From: Glutamicibacter halophytocola
GTDB taxonomy: Bacteria; Actinomycetota; Actinomycetes; Actinomycetales; Micrococcaceae
Length of the DNA stretch: 64,000 bases
Reading direction: 5' to 3'
Assembly: GCF_001302565.1 (NCBI RefSeq)
Contig: NZ_CP012750.1
Span: forward strand, 1,984,001 to 2,048,000
The translations under genes and the position numbers were made by a program. The notes below the pieces were generated by a model. That model made no database searches. It was not told the origin of the DNA and worked only from the letters and a program-made list of their open reading frames with translations. Each line of letters begins with the position of its first letter. The stretch's first letter is position 1. Shown piece after piece: positions 8,411 to 16,541 of this stretch.

Positions 8411-8738
8411 TCTGTCTACTGATCGTCTTGATGAGTAGTATCTCTAAATATATCTTGAGTGAAAATAATTGAACTACCTGTGTCGGGATGTTAAATACAT
8501 TTTTTAAACCCTTGGATTGGTGGAGTTGTTGATCGCACGAGTGTGTTGTGCGATCAACTGTAGAAGATGAAAGTAATAGAAGACTTTCGAGAATGCCAGT
8601 GGGCTGCTAGAGAACTGAGATTCCTGGTTAGAGGCCTTTTCAATATCGGTCGTTTTCGGTTCTAGAATTCAGTTTCGTTTAGCCATTGCACGAACAGCAT
8701 CATTCGTTCTGATTCTGGAGGCCTGGCAGTCGATGCAA
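8411..8738. other. Gene-free gap with a perfect inverted repeat at 8528-8558
   Basis: No supported gene. GTTGATCGCAC at 8528-8538 is repeated inverted at 8548-8558 with a 9-base spacer. There is no U-tract, so it could be an operator or a weak terminator. The 3' part also holds one copy of a 22-base direct repeat (8641-8662). Confidence 0.6.
8641..8662. repeat. Imperfect 22-base direct repeat, copy 1
   Basis: The core AATATCGGTCGTTTTCGGT matches 9440-9461 at 19 of 22 positions. The two copies flank the DUF2127 gene, 799 bases apart. Confidence 0.55.
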
Positions 8739-9215
8739 TTAGTACTCGCGCCAGGTCAGCAGAACAATCACAACATCAAAGACTGTGAGAGCCAGTAACA
8801 CCCAGCTAAAGTTAACGATCAGTTCATAGGTCTGATAGAGGATGAACGCTATTAGGAAGCCGATAAGCCAGGGGTAGGCCCATAACCGGTTTTTGAGCAC
8901 GGCCCACACAAGCACCACTTTTACCAGCCCATGAATCAGCAAATAAAAGGCGGCAAATAGTGTCGCTGAAACATCCAGTCGTTCAGACAAGTTGACCAAT
9001 GATCGAGCGATGAAGTCCTGGGGATCTTCGCTGAGCTCGTGTTGGGTTAGGACGCTAATCCATGATGCAATCTTGGCGGGTCCAGTGAATAAAAGCGCCG
9101 TTCCGCTGATCAGCTCTGCCAAGCCATTGAGTCCTTTAAGGATTAGGCCCACATAAAAGGTGCGATCAAGCAAGCGTCGGTGACGAATCTGAACCGAACG
9201 CCCGGAAGTATCCAT
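8739..9215 (-). CDS. DUF2127 family membrane protein
   Basis: About 158 aa with several hydrophobic helices: one near residues 20-45 (YVGLILKGLNGLAELISG), then AAFYLLIHGLVKVVLVWAVL, and two closing helices. This arrangement is typical of DUF2127 integral membrane proteins, whose function is unknown. The frame is open to TTG 9284, but ATG 9215 (MDTSGRS) gives the usual N-terminus. Neither start has a strong Shine-Dalgarno. The gene sits between two copies of a 22-base direct repeat. Confidence 0.75.
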   Translation of the reverse strand: MDTSGRSVQIRHRRLLDRTFYVGLILKGLNGLAELISGTALLFTGPAKIASWISVLTQHELSEDPQDFIARSLVNLSERLDVSATLFAAFYLLIHGLVKVVLVWAVLKNRLWAYPWLIGFLIAFILYQTYELIVNFSWVLLALTVFDVVIVLLTWREY

Positions 9216-9439
9216 AGACCGTCGCCCACTTTCATTCTCATCCCTTGCGAGTTTCCTCCGCCGATGAGCTAACCCTACTTTCAAAGGAGAGAAGAAGCCG
9301 CTGTTGCGTCCTGATTTGAACGTACACTACGAAACTCTTCGGGGGCTCAGGTGGAGGAAGGCGGAAGGGCAAAATTCATGTAGCGCGTTCCGCTGCTCAA
9401 CGCCCTGCCGAAGGTATACGGCACCTCTTCATGATCGGC

Positions 9440-9461
9440 CAATATCGATCGTTTTCGATAC
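9440..9461. repeat. Imperfect 22-base direct repeat, copy 2
   Basis: The core AATATCGATCGTTTTCGAT is the partner of 8641-8662. The differences are mainly paired G-to-A changes, so the internal pattern TCG-n-TCGTTTTCG is kept. Confidence 0.55.
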
Positions 9462-9495
9462 ACATATAGGGGAATTTCACCTACGCATAGACAAA

Positions 9496-9523
9496 GTGGC
9501 CATGGCTTTATTGCCATGGCCAC
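9496..9523 (-). terminator. Probable terminator of the lipoprotein gene
   Basis: A perfect 11-bp stem (GTGGCCATGGC, 6-base loop, GCCATGGCCAC) lies downstream of the minus-strand lipoprotein gene and is followed on that strand by TTTGT. Confidence 0.55.
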
Positions 9524-9651
9524 CTCTCGATTCGCCGGGTGTTCCATCTGTGCCGCAACCTGATCGCCCACAGAGCGAAACAGATGGTTTAACAAGCACG
9601 CGTTTAGCGACATGAGATCAAACTAGTAAAAATCGGCTCTACGCTTCACTA

Positions 9652-10278
9652 TCATGACGCGTCAAAATTCGAGCGAAATCTCGTACGGTCGGTTTTCTCC
9701 TGGCTCTTCATTGCCTCCCCGTAAGCCTGCACTACTTTGGATTTACCCAGTTCCATCTCGGTTCCTGCCTCGATCTCAAGGGATGAATTCGGGCCAGATA
9801 CCAGCAATGACCCATCTTCCTGCGCATACGCGAGGAACACGTAGGTCGAACCGACTTCGGGGAGAACATCGTCCTCGTAAAGAACCACGTACTTCTGTTC
9901 CTTATCGACACCACCGGACTTCTGGACGGGGATTGCTCTATCGGAAACAAGTTCGCCCTTGATATTGCGCAGCACTTTAATCTTGTAATCGGTATACGGA
10001 TCTGCAATTTCTTTGGTGCCATTTTCAGTCTCAATGGCCACCGGGTCTTTGTACGTAGTACCAACCTTGGATTCAACCTTGCCGACAAAGACATAGTCCG
10101 CGTCGCCAACAGTTGCTGCCGGTTTTTCGACATCCACCGCAAAAGAGCCATGCTTCTCTGCAACAGGCAGCGATCCAGGATCTGCCGCAGTCACTCCGCC
10201 AGAGCTGCACGCTGCCACAGACGGCGCAGCAGCTAGAAAGAAGCACTCGACAGCCAGCCGATAATTGATTCGCTTCAT
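9652..10278 (-). CDS. Putative lipoprotein of unknown function
   Basis: About 208 aa. The chosen ATG 10278 gives a lipoprotein signal peptide (MKRINYRLAVECFFLAAA) with lipobox SVAAC, so the mature protein would be anchored outside the membrane at the cysteine. The rest is acidic and soluble, with beta-strand-like segments (YVVLYEDDVLPEVGSTYVFL). The longer frame to 10350 would bury the signal peptide, so I reject it. No family recognised. It is divergent from the CmtR-type regulator, with about 170 bases between. Confidence 0.72.
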   Translation of the reverse strand: MKRINYRLAVECFFLAAAPSVAACSSGGVTAADPGSLPVAEKHGSFAVDVEKPAATVGDADYVFVGKVESKVGTTYKDPVAIETENGTKEIADPYTDYKIKVLRNIKGELVSDRAIPVQKSGGVDKEQKYVVLYEDDVLPEVGSTYVFLAYAQEDGSLLVSGPNSSLEIEAGTEMELGKSKVVQAYGEAMKSQEKTDRTRFRSNFDAS

Positions 10279-10417
10279 TGCGCTCGCCAGCCTTTCTATA
10301 CTCGAGATCCTAGTAGCAAGGTCGTAGGAAGCTTTGTCATTGCTACTCAAGCTCTACTTCGTCGCCACGTACCTGCACATGACAACGTAGGACTGGTTGT
10401 GGTTTAGGTGCCGGGCA

Positions 10418-10444
10418 TATAGTCATCACCCAGTGTATAGTCAT
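10418..10444 (+). promoter_or_regulatory. Candidate operator of the CmtR-type regulator
   Basis: TATAGTCAT occurs twice (10418-10426 and 10436-10444), 18 bases apart, immediately before the regulator's ATG at 10448. The second copy ends 3 bases before the start codon, so it overlaps the core promoter or transcription start. This fits autorepression by an ArsR/SmtB protein. Confidence 0.5.
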
Positions 10445-10447
10445 TAC

Positions 10448-10807
10448 ATGCTGACCATTCCAAATCGCGTGGACGTGATGAACCGCCTAGGGCGGGCACT
10501 GGCTGATTCCACGCGTTCCCGCATCCTCCTGTCCTTACTGGAGAAACCGGGCTATCCTGCCCAGCTAGCCCGCGATCTTGGACTGACACGCACGAATGTT
10601 TCGAATCATCTGGCGTGCCTACGCGGGTGCGGAATTGTCGCCTCTGAAGTCGAGGGACGGCAAACACGTTATGAAATTGCTGATCCTCATTTGGCTGCCG
10701 CGTTGGTTGCCTTGGTTGACGTGACGCTCGCGGTTGACAACAGCGTGCCGTGCATTGATGTTTCTTGCACTGTTCCAGGTTGCTGCACCCCAAAGGAAAA
10801 TCCATGA
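10448..10807 (+). CDS. cmtR: CmtR-like Cd/Pb-sensing ArsR-family repressor
   Basis: 119 aa with a winged helix (LARDLGLTRTNVSNHLACLRG) and close similarity in pattern to Mycobacterium tuberculosis CmtR. The three metal-ligand cysteines of CmtR are at the same positions, C57, C61 and C102. It should release DNA on binding Cd(II) or Pb(II). Extra cysteines occur in the tail (VSC, GCC). ATG 10448 is preceded by a repeated TATAGTCAT operator-like sequence and lacks a strong Shine-Dalgarno, so it may be leaderless. It overlaps the efflux gene by 4 bases. Confidence 0.9.
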   Translation: MLTIPNRVDVMNRLGRALADSTRSRILLSLLEKPGYPAQLARDLGLTRTNVSNHLACLRGCGIVASEVEGRQTRYEIADPHLAAALVALVDVTLAVDNSVPCIDVSCTVPGCCTPKENP

Positions 10808-11490
10808 ACCTGGCACTTCTAACTCCAGCGCGCCGAAATGTTCTGCAACGGCGCATTCGCGTGATCGTTGCAATCACTATCACCTGGAACGTTATCGAAG
10901 CGGTGATTGCCCTCATCGCTGGCGGCGTGGCATCATCAGCCGCGCTAGTCGGCTTTGGACTTGACTCGATTGTTGAAGTGCTCTCAGCTGCCGCCATCGC
11001 TTGGCAGTTCGCCGCACCCGATCCCGAGAGGCGAGAAAAAACAGCCCTGCGAGTTATCGCTATCTCGTTCTTCGCATTAGCTGCCTATGTTTCTGTTGAC
11101 GCGGCGCTTTCCCTGACTGGCATCAGGGAACCAGAGCACTCCATTGCGGGGATCATCCTGGCCGCAGTGAGTTTAGCGGTCATGCCTTTTCTGAGCTTGC
11201 TTGAACGTCGAACAGGCCGTGAGCTGGGGTCGGCCTCGGCAATCGCCGATTCGAAACAAACTCTCATTTGCTCTTACCTGTCGGCGGCTCTGCTGGCCGG
11301 TTTGCTGCTCAACAGCCTGTTGGGTTGGGCGTGGGCCGATTCGGTGGCCGCGCTAGCAATTGCATTTGTAGCAGTGCGCGAAGGCATCCAAGCTTGGCGC
11401 GGGGATACGTGCTGCACTACCCCCGTCGCGGTATTGACGGGGGAAACTAGCCCTGACAGTTGCAAGGATCCATGTTGCGATTCCAAATAA
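10804..11490 (+). CDS. Cation diffusion-type heavy-metal transporter
   Basis: About 228 aa with some six hydrophobic segments and the CDF signature region (AALVGFGLDSIVEVLSA), in which the Asp in a membrane helix binds metal. A second such helix carries WADSVAALAIA. A Cys-rich C-terminus (DTCCTT, DPCCDSK) probably binds soft metals. It starts at ATG 10804, overlapping cmtR as ATGA, after AAAGGAAAA. With cmtR it forms a cadmium/lead-inducible efflux operon; metal specificity is inferred from the regulator. Confidence 0.87.
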   Translation: MNLALLTPARRNVLQRRIRVIVAITITWNVIEAVIALIAGGVASSAALVGFGLDSIVEVLSAAAIAWQFAAPDPERREKTALRVIAISFFALAAYVSVDAALSLTGIREPEHSIAGIILAAVSLAVMPFLSLLERRTGRELGSASAIADSKQTLICSYLSAALLAGLLLNSLLGWAWADSVAALAIAFVAVREGIQAWRGDTCCTTPVAVLTGETSPDSCKDPCCDSK

Positions 11491-12181
11491 GGCAAGAGGG
11501 TTTGCGTTCATGAAGAAACTGCTGACCCTCGGTTAACCAGGCGTTGAATCGGCAATGCCGCCACGATCAAATGACCTGCTGCATTAAAACCCCATGCAAG
11601 TGCAGTCACTGCTCTTCTTGGCCCTCGCCGGCCAACGGCATCTTGCTGCATGGAGTACAGAAACCGAGGGCACGACTAGGCAGTTCCGTCATGTTGCGAG
11701 GGATGACAAGACTGCATGGGGGCAAGGCCCGCCTCGAAACATCCCTGCATTATTCGCCTCCCGGTCGCCTTGAGGCAGGACCTTTCCAGCTGCTGCTGCT
11801 TGGCAACTTGAAGGACTGCCAGCCAACTGGTTTATGGCGCCTTATGGGGCACGCTTGCTGTGCTCCTCACCCGCCTCCAGGAACGCGCCACCCCGACATA
11901 AGTTCTGGCGGATATCGCTTTCGCTCCCCTATGGCGCTGCATCAATGCGGCGCGTGCACCCTGGCTCCCAATCCAAGCGCCGCTTTCCGTACAAACTCGT
12001 GCACAGGATGCAGGAATCTTGCGCACCACGGCAAAAGAACCGGATGAGGGCTGAGCAATTGCCCGTTCGCATAGGCTCTGCGCGAAACTTCCGGGTCATG
12101 ATCGGCCCAATGCTCGATTCGCATCCAACGCACCGATAGCATCGAGACAGCAACAGTCCATCGTTCCAGGAGTTAAATCCC
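11491..12181. other. Large gene-poor gap, possibly decayed sequence
   Basis: Almost 700 bases without a credible gene. A 44-codon frame on the minus strand (11508-11651) ends in a hydrophobic stretch (TALAWGFNAAGHLIV) that could be a remnant of a membrane protein. A tiny frame (MKKLLTLG) follows the transporter. The other frames have poor composition and no ribosome-binding site. The last 20 bases hold the ribosome-binding site of mscR. Confidence 0.5.
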
Positions 12182-13267
12182 ATGCCTCATAAGGTCAAAG
12201 CCGTTATTTCCCGCGTCAAGGACGCGCCGGTGGAGGTCGTCGACATCGTCGTTCCGGACCCAGGTCCCGGAGAAGTAGTCGTTGACGTGCTCACCACCGG
12301 TGTCTGCCACACCGACCTGCACTACAAGCTCGGTGGAATCGGCGACGAGTACCCCTACCTGCTGGGCCACGAGTCCACCGCAGTGGTCAGCCAGATCGGC
12401 GAGAACGTCACCAACGTCAACGTCGGCGACCGCGTCATCCTGAACTGGCGCGCAGTCTGCGGCCAGTGCCGCGCTTGCGCCAAGGGCCAGCCGAAGTACT
12501 GCTTCAACACCTTCAATGCCACCCAGAAGATGACCCTCGAAGATGGCACCGAGCTTTCCCCTGCTTTGGGCATTGGCTCCTTTGCCGAAAAGACCCTGGT
12601 CCACTCCGGCCAGTGCACCATCGTGGATGAGGACGCCGATCCAGCTGCCGTAGGCCTGCTCGGCTGTGGTGTCATGGCTGGCATCGGAGCTGCCATCAAC
12701 ACCGGCGAGGTCAAGCGCGGAGAATCCGTGGCCGTCATCGGCTGCGGCGGCGTGGGCGCGGCAGCGATTGCCGGCGCGCAGCTGGCCGGCGCGACCACCA
12801 TCATCGCGGTGGACGTCAACGCAGACAAGCTGGAAGGCGCCAAGAAGTTCGGCGCCACCCACACCGTGGATTCCTCCAAGGTCGATGCCGTCGAAGCAAT
12901 CCAGGAACTAACCGGCGGCTTCGGCGCCGACGTGGTCATCGACGCAGTGGGCCGCCCGGAAACCTACAAGCAGGCGTTCTACGCCCGTGACCTTGCCGGC
13001 CGCGTCGTACTGGTGGGCGTGCCCACCCCGCAGATGAAGCTGGAGCTGCCGTTGCTCGATGTATTCGGCCGCGGCGGATCGCTGAAGAGCTCCTGGTACG
13101 GCGATTGCCTGCCAAGCCACGACTTCCCAATGCTTGTCGAGCAGTACAAGCTGGGCCGCCTGGACCTGGACTCCTTCGTGACCGAGCGCATCACCATTGA
13201 CCAGATCGAAGAAGCCTTCGCCAAGATGCATGAAGGAACCGTACTGCGCTCGGTGGTGGAACTCTGA
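12182..13267 (+). CDS. mscR: S-(hydroxymethyl)mycothiol dehydrogenase
   Basis: 361 aa, zinc-dependent alcohol dehydrogenase family. Catalytic zinc ligands are in GVCHTDLHY and LGHE, the structural zinc motif is [15 protein letters not shown], and the NAD-binding Rossmann motif is [14 protein letters not shown]. It oxidises the formaldehyde-mycothiol adduct in the actinobacterial formaldehyde detoxification pathway. ATG has AGGAG about 8 bases upstream. The stop overlaps the start of the MBL-fold gene by 1 base, the usual partner arrangement for this enzyme. Confidence 0.93.
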   Translation: MPHKVKAVISRVKDAPVEVVDIVVPDPGPGEVVVDVLTTGVCHTDLHYKLGGIGDEYPYLLGHESTAVVSQIGENVTNVNVGDRVILNWRAVCGQCRACAKGQPKYCFNTFNATQKMTLEDGTELSPALGIGSFAEKTLVHSGQCTIVDEDADPAAVGLLGCGVMAGIGAAINTGEVKRGESVAVIGCGGVGAAAIAGAQLAGATTIIAVDVNADKLEGAKKFGATHTVDSSKVDAVEAIQELTGGFGADVVIDAVGRPETYKQAFYARDLAGRVVLVGVPTPQMKLELPLLDVFGRGGSLKSSWYGDCLPSHDFPMLVEQYKLGRLDLDSFVTERITIDQIEEAFAKMHEGTVLRSVVEL

Positions 13268-13896
13268 TGTCCGCACGTATCGAGAACGTCGTCACTTCCG
13301 GCACCTTTTCCCTGGATGGCGGCACCTGGGACGTGGACAACAACGTCTGGATCATCGGCGACGATTCGGAAGTGATGGTCATCGACCCGGCCCACGATAT
13401 CGAGAAGATCCAGGAAGCCGTCGGCGAACGCGAGGTGATGGCAGTTCTGCTCACTCACGGACATGATGACCACATCCGCGCAGCCGGCGAATTCTCGGAC
13501 ATTGTCGATGCACCGCTGTTCCTCAACCCGGAGGATCGCATGCTCTGGGAAGCTGTTTATCCCGAGCGCGACGTGGACGCGGAAATCAGCGATGGGGACA
13601 CCTTCACCATCGCTGGCACGACGCTCACCGCGATGCACACCCCCGGGCATTCGCCTGGCTCCACCTGCTTCTACGCAGAAGACCTGGGTGTGCTGTTCAG
13701 TGGCGACACGCTGTTTAACGGCGGCCCTGGGGCTACCGGCCGCAGCTATTCGAGCTTCGAGACGATCATCGAGTCGATCCGCGGCAAGCTGCTGGTCCTG
13801 CCCGAGCAGACCGTAGTCAACACCGGCCACGGCGATGCCACCACCATCGGCGCCGAGGCGCCGAACCTGGAGGAATGGATCAAGCGCGGGCACTAG
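13267..13896 (+). CDS. MBL-fold metallo-hydrolase paired with mscR
   Basis: 209 aa with the metallo-beta-lactamase signature LTHGHDDHIRAAG (H-x-H-x-D-H), then HTPGHSPGS, FSGDTLF and GHGD, all usual zinc/iron ligands. Such genes follow mscR in actinobacteria and are thought to hydrolyse the S-formyl-mycothiol product, in analogy to glyoxalase II; that role is inferred from context. The one-base TGATG overlap gives translational coupling. A strong terminator follows. Confidence 0.88.
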   Translation: MSARIENVVTSGTFSLDGGTWDVDNNVWIIGDDSEVMVIDPAHDIEKIQEAVGEREVMAVLLTHGHDDHIRAAGEFSDIVDAPLFLNPEDRMLWEAVYPERDVDAEISDGDTFTIAGTTLTAMHTPGHSPGSTCFYAEDLGVLFSGDTLFNGGPGATGRSYSSFETIIESIRGKLLVLPEQTVVNTGHGDATTIGAEAPNLEEWIKRGH

Positions 13897-13910
13897 CAGC
13901 GTGCTGCAGG

Positions 13911-13957
13911 GCAGGGGCAGTCGGCCATGGCGGTCGACTGCCCCTGCGCTTTAATTT
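13911..13957 (+). terminator. Terminator of the mscR-MBL operon
   Basis: A perfect 13-bp stem, GCAGGGGCAGTCG with CGACTGCCCCTGC (13911-13923 and 13935-13947), is followed by CTTTAATTTCTT. Confidence 0.88.
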
Positions 13958-14010
13958 CTTCTGACAGAGAATCAGTGTTTCAGCAGTGCTGGCGTGGCAA
14001 GATTAATCCC

Positions 14011-14523
14011 ATGCCTGCACTTAAACGCCGCAAACCCGTGTTTCCATTGCTCATTGCCGCCGCAATGCTCTTAATTGCCGGCATCGCCGTGCTCTGGTGG
14101 GATAGCCAGCAAGAAGTCATTCTCTACATCGGATCCTATGAACCGCTGGAAGCTGGCTCTGGGTTCTACATTGGCCCGGGTCCCGCCGAAATCATCGGCT
14201 GGGTTCTGGCATTGCTCGGCGTTGGCGCGCTAGGCGTTGCCGCCGGATCGCTGCTTCGCCAGCTCGCTCCCTTCAAAGCCTGGTTCCTGGTTGCAGGACT
14301 GCTGCTGGCGGCAGCAGGCGTGGCAGCGATGATATGGGACTACAACCAGGTCCGGACCTTTGGCTGGTTTGCCTATGCGCCGTTGAGCAAATCAGAATTC
14401 CATCCGGCCAGCGCAACCCTGGTCCTGGGCAAACTGGGGATAGCCGCCGGAACTTTCCTGGCCGCCAGCTACCTGGGATTGCGGCACAGTTCCGCGCTCA
14501 CCGGATCAGCTGCCAGCGACTAG
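14011..14523 (+). CDS. Small multi-pass membrane protein, 170 aa
   Basis: ATG 14011 (MPALKRRK) gives a positively charged start followed by a hydrophobic helix (FPLLIAAAMLLIAGIAVLWW). Three more membrane segments follow (IIGWVLALLGVGALGVAAG, WFLVAGLLLAAAGVAAMIW and one near the end). There is no recognised family. The first frame start at 13927 lies in the terminator and is rejected. The stop overlaps the convergent SRAP gene by 4 bases. Confidence 0.65.
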   Translation: MPALKRRKPVFPLLIAAAMLLIAGIAVLWWDSQQEVILYIGSYEPLEAGSGFYIGPGPAEIIGWVLALLGVGALGVAAGSLLRQLAPFKAWFLVAGLLLAAAGVAAMIWDYNQVRTFGWFAYAPLSKSEFHPASATLVLGKLGIAAGTFLAASYLGLRHSSALTGSAASD

Positions 14524-15248
14524 AACAGCGAGTTGCTGTGCTCTTCGATCAGCTGCGGCGAATTATTGCGCACGTTGCCCACCGCGGTATCAACCTCGTG
14601 CATGGTCCATGCGGAGGCGACATCAAAAGCCTGGGCACGGATCTGCTCGATCAGCCCTTCGCCATCTTCCTCGGCCGGGTTCATCCAGCGGCCCATCATC
14701 TGATGGTCCAGCGGAATCGGCAGGCGATCGTGCAGGCCGGCCAATTCCCCCAGCACCCCGGGTTCCTCCGCCGACGGGGAATCCATGGTCATGATCGAGG
14801 TTGAAAGGATCCAGCTGCCATCCTCGTCCTTCCACCACTCATAGAGCCCGGCAAAGAAGATCAGCTTCCCGTCCTCCCGGTGCACGAAGAAGGGGCGCTT
14901 CTTGCTGCCTTCCTTCTTCCACTCGTAGTAGCCTTCCACCGGCACCACCGCGCGGCGCTTCTTCACCGCGGCGCGGAAGGTCGGCTTGCTGCTGGCGGTT
15001 TCGCTGCGCGCGTTGAAGGCGCGCACGCCCACCGAGAGTTCCTTCGCCCACCCGGGCACCAGGCCCCAGCGGGCCACGTGGATCTGGCGGTGCAGCTGAT
15101 CGTCAATCAGCCGCTCGAGCACAATGGGCACATCGGTGGTCGGGGCGACGTTCCAAGACTGGCGCAGCTCCAGATTGGCATCCGCTTCGGCTTCGGCTTC
15201 TGCCACCAAATCGCCGATCGCCTTGGCCATCACATACCGTCCGCACAT
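14520..15248 (-). CDS. SOS response-associated peptidase (SRAP / HMCES-YedK)
   Basis: About 242 aa. I chose ATG 15248 so that the protein begins MCGRY, leaving Cys2 as the catalytic residue that crosslinks to abasic DNA after Met removal. Other conserved SRAP elements are the WNVAPT segment, RWGLVPGWA, NARSET, VEGYYEW (catalytic Glu) and LHDRLPI (active-site His region). It protects abasic sites in single-stranded DNA. No LexA box is evident directly upstream. Confidence 0.92.
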   Translation of the reverse strand: MCGRYVMAKAIGDLVAEAEAEADANLELRQSWNVAPTTDVPIVLERLIDDQLHRQIHVARWGLVPGWAKELSVGVRAFNARSETASSKPTFRAAVKKRRAVVPVEGYYEWKKEGSKKRPFFVHREDGKLIFFAGLYEWWKDEDGSWILSTSIMTMDSPSAEEPGVLGELAGLHDRLPIPLDHQMMGRWMNPAEEDGEGLIEQIRAQAFDVASAWTMHEVDTAVGNVRNNSPQLIEEHSNSLF

Positions 15249-15373
15249 CATCCGCTCCTTTGCACCGGCACAGGGAAATCTGTTCACCAGTCTAGCTACC
15301 GGAATGGAAGAAATCAGCGAAGTTTTCTGCCCCAGCCGGGAACAAAGCGGACAGCGGTGCCGTTACATCTAGC

Positions 15374-15652
15374 ATGAGCAACGAATTGAACCTTGACCAG
15401 TACGTTCCTGCCACTGGCGGGGTCACCATGTTTACCACCAGCTGGTGCGGTTACTGCCGCAACCTCAAGCGCCTCATGGATCAGAAGGGCGTGGCCTACA
15501 CCGAAGTCAACATTGAGGAAGTCGAGGGCACCGCAGAGATCGTCGAGTCGTTCAACAACGGCAACCAGACCGTCCCGACCTTGATCTTCCCGGACGGCAC
15601 CGCGGCCACTAATCCCCGGATTGAAGAAGTCGTCGAGCGCGTCGGCGCCTAG
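15374..15652 (+). CDS. mrx1: Mycoredoxin Mrx1
   Basis: 92 aa with a glutaredoxin-like fold and active site SWCGYC (C25, C28). Other conserved parts are QTVPTLIF with the cis-Pro, and a C-terminal region with TNP in place of the usual Gly-rich loop. Mycoredoxin reduces mixed disulfides with mycothiol in actinobacteria. The start lies about 10 bases after a weak purine stretch. A strong terminator follows. The gene stands alone and is divergent from the SRAP gene. Confidence 0.9.
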   Translation: MSNELNLDQYVPATGGVTMFTTSWCGYCRNLKRLMDQKGVAYTEVNIEEVEGTAEIVESFNNGNQTVPTLIFPDGTAATNPRIEEVVERVGA

Positions 15653-15665
15653 GAATTAAAACCAG

Positions 15666-15703
15666 AAATCGGTGCCTGAAAAAATCAGGCACCGATTTTT
15701 TGC
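15666..15703 (+). terminator. Terminator of mrx1
   Basis: A 14-bp perfect stem, AAATCGGTGCCTGA with its complement at 15685-15698, surrounds a 5-base A loop and is followed by T residues. The structure is A/T-flanked on both sides, so it also serves the convergent gene ending at 15715. Confidence 0.92.
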
Positions 15704-15714
15704 TGCTCCGAACA

Positions 15715-16446
15715 CTAGACCAGGCTGATGTGTTCGCGGTATTCCGCAAGCAGGGCTGCGATGAAGAGTTCGGTGGTCACCGTGCCCACCAGATCATTGG
15801 CAGCGCCAACCGTCGAGGGATCCATCGGCACATCCATCGCCTGGTACACCGCGTCAAGCACCTCGCGCAGGGGCTCGGAATCCTCGACGACAAAAACGGA
15901 TGAGAACAACCACGCACCAGCCACTACTCGCTGAGCCGTGCCGACAAGTTTCACCGGGTAGCTGCGAGGAGAATCTGCCGTCGGCAGGCCATGGACCGAG
16001 TGCTCCCCAGGGCAGTACTCCCCCGGGATGGGGCCAACCTGGGCATCAACACCCAGGCGCGTCAACGCCCTGGCATAAATATCGGCAAAAACCTCAAAAC
16101 GGCGCCGCTGCCCCATCACCGCTTCATGCTCCGGCTCAAGATGGTCAACGATCAGCGTTCCTTGGTGATATGCCGCGGCGCGCCCGCCAGCCTTGCGCAC
16201 CAACGGGGCAAATCCCCGTTGCGCAGCTTCTTCCCGGGCAGCTTCATAGCCCGCCAGGCGAACATCGCGTTGCCCAAAAGCCAGGGTGGGGTCGGGACGG
16301 TACAGGCGCAAACTCGGTCCGCGGTCTGCCGACTGGACTTCGCGCAGCAGCTGGACACCACGTTCCAAATCTGCTGCAGGATCACCGCTAGGCTCTTCGA
16401 ATTCCAGTGTCAACGGCGCATCCGACTGAGGATTGAACAAACTCAT
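15715..16446 (-). CDS. Lipoate-protein ligase A-like (LplA/LipB family) protein
   Basis: 243 aa. It has the LplA/LipB/BPL fold: LYRPDPTLAFGQRD, then LVRKAGGRAAAYHQGTLIVD with the RxxGG-like motif, and KLVGTAQRVVAGAW with the catalytic Lys. Members attach or transfer lipoate or octanoate; which of these this one does is not clear. It converges with mrx1 and is divergent from the kinase at 16542. Confidence 0.82.
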   Translation of the reverse strand: MSLFNPQSDAPLTLEFEEPSGDPAADLERGVQLLREVQSADRGPSLRLYRPDPTLAFGQRDVRLAGYEAAREEAAQRGFAPLVRKAGGRAAAYHQGTLIVDHLEPEHEAVMGQRRRFEVFADIYARALTRLGVDAQVGPIPGEYCPGEHSVHGLPTADSPRSYPVKLVGTAQRVVAGAWLFSSVFVVEDSEPLREVLDAVYQAMDVPMDPSTVGAANDLVGTVTTELFIAALLAEYREHISLV

Positions 16447-16528
16447 ACTCCTGAGTCTAATTCAGCAGTTATCCGCCGGTGGAGTTGATGTCACAGTGCT
16501 CGCGTGCTGCCCAGCGGCAAATTTGGGC

Positions 16529-16534
16529 CATAAT
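16529..16534 (+). promoter_or_regulatory. -10 element of a likely leaderless kinase transcript
   Basis: CATAAT ends 7 bases before the GTG at 16542, so transcription would start at or next to the start codon. No good -35 is seen. Confidence 0.5.
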
Positions 16535-16541
16535 AAAAGGC

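Noticed and set aside
9347-9613. 88-codon minus-strand frame near the direct repeat
   Set aside because: No ribosome-binding site, no motif, and it contains the lipoprotein terminator hairpin.
11544-12047. 167-codon frame in the gap before mscR
   Set aside because: No ribosome-binding site; composition (many Cys, Pro, Arg, Ser) looks noncoding.
12979-13893. 304-codon frame antisense to mscR and the MBL gene
   Set aside because: It covers parts of two clear genes and lacks any motif.
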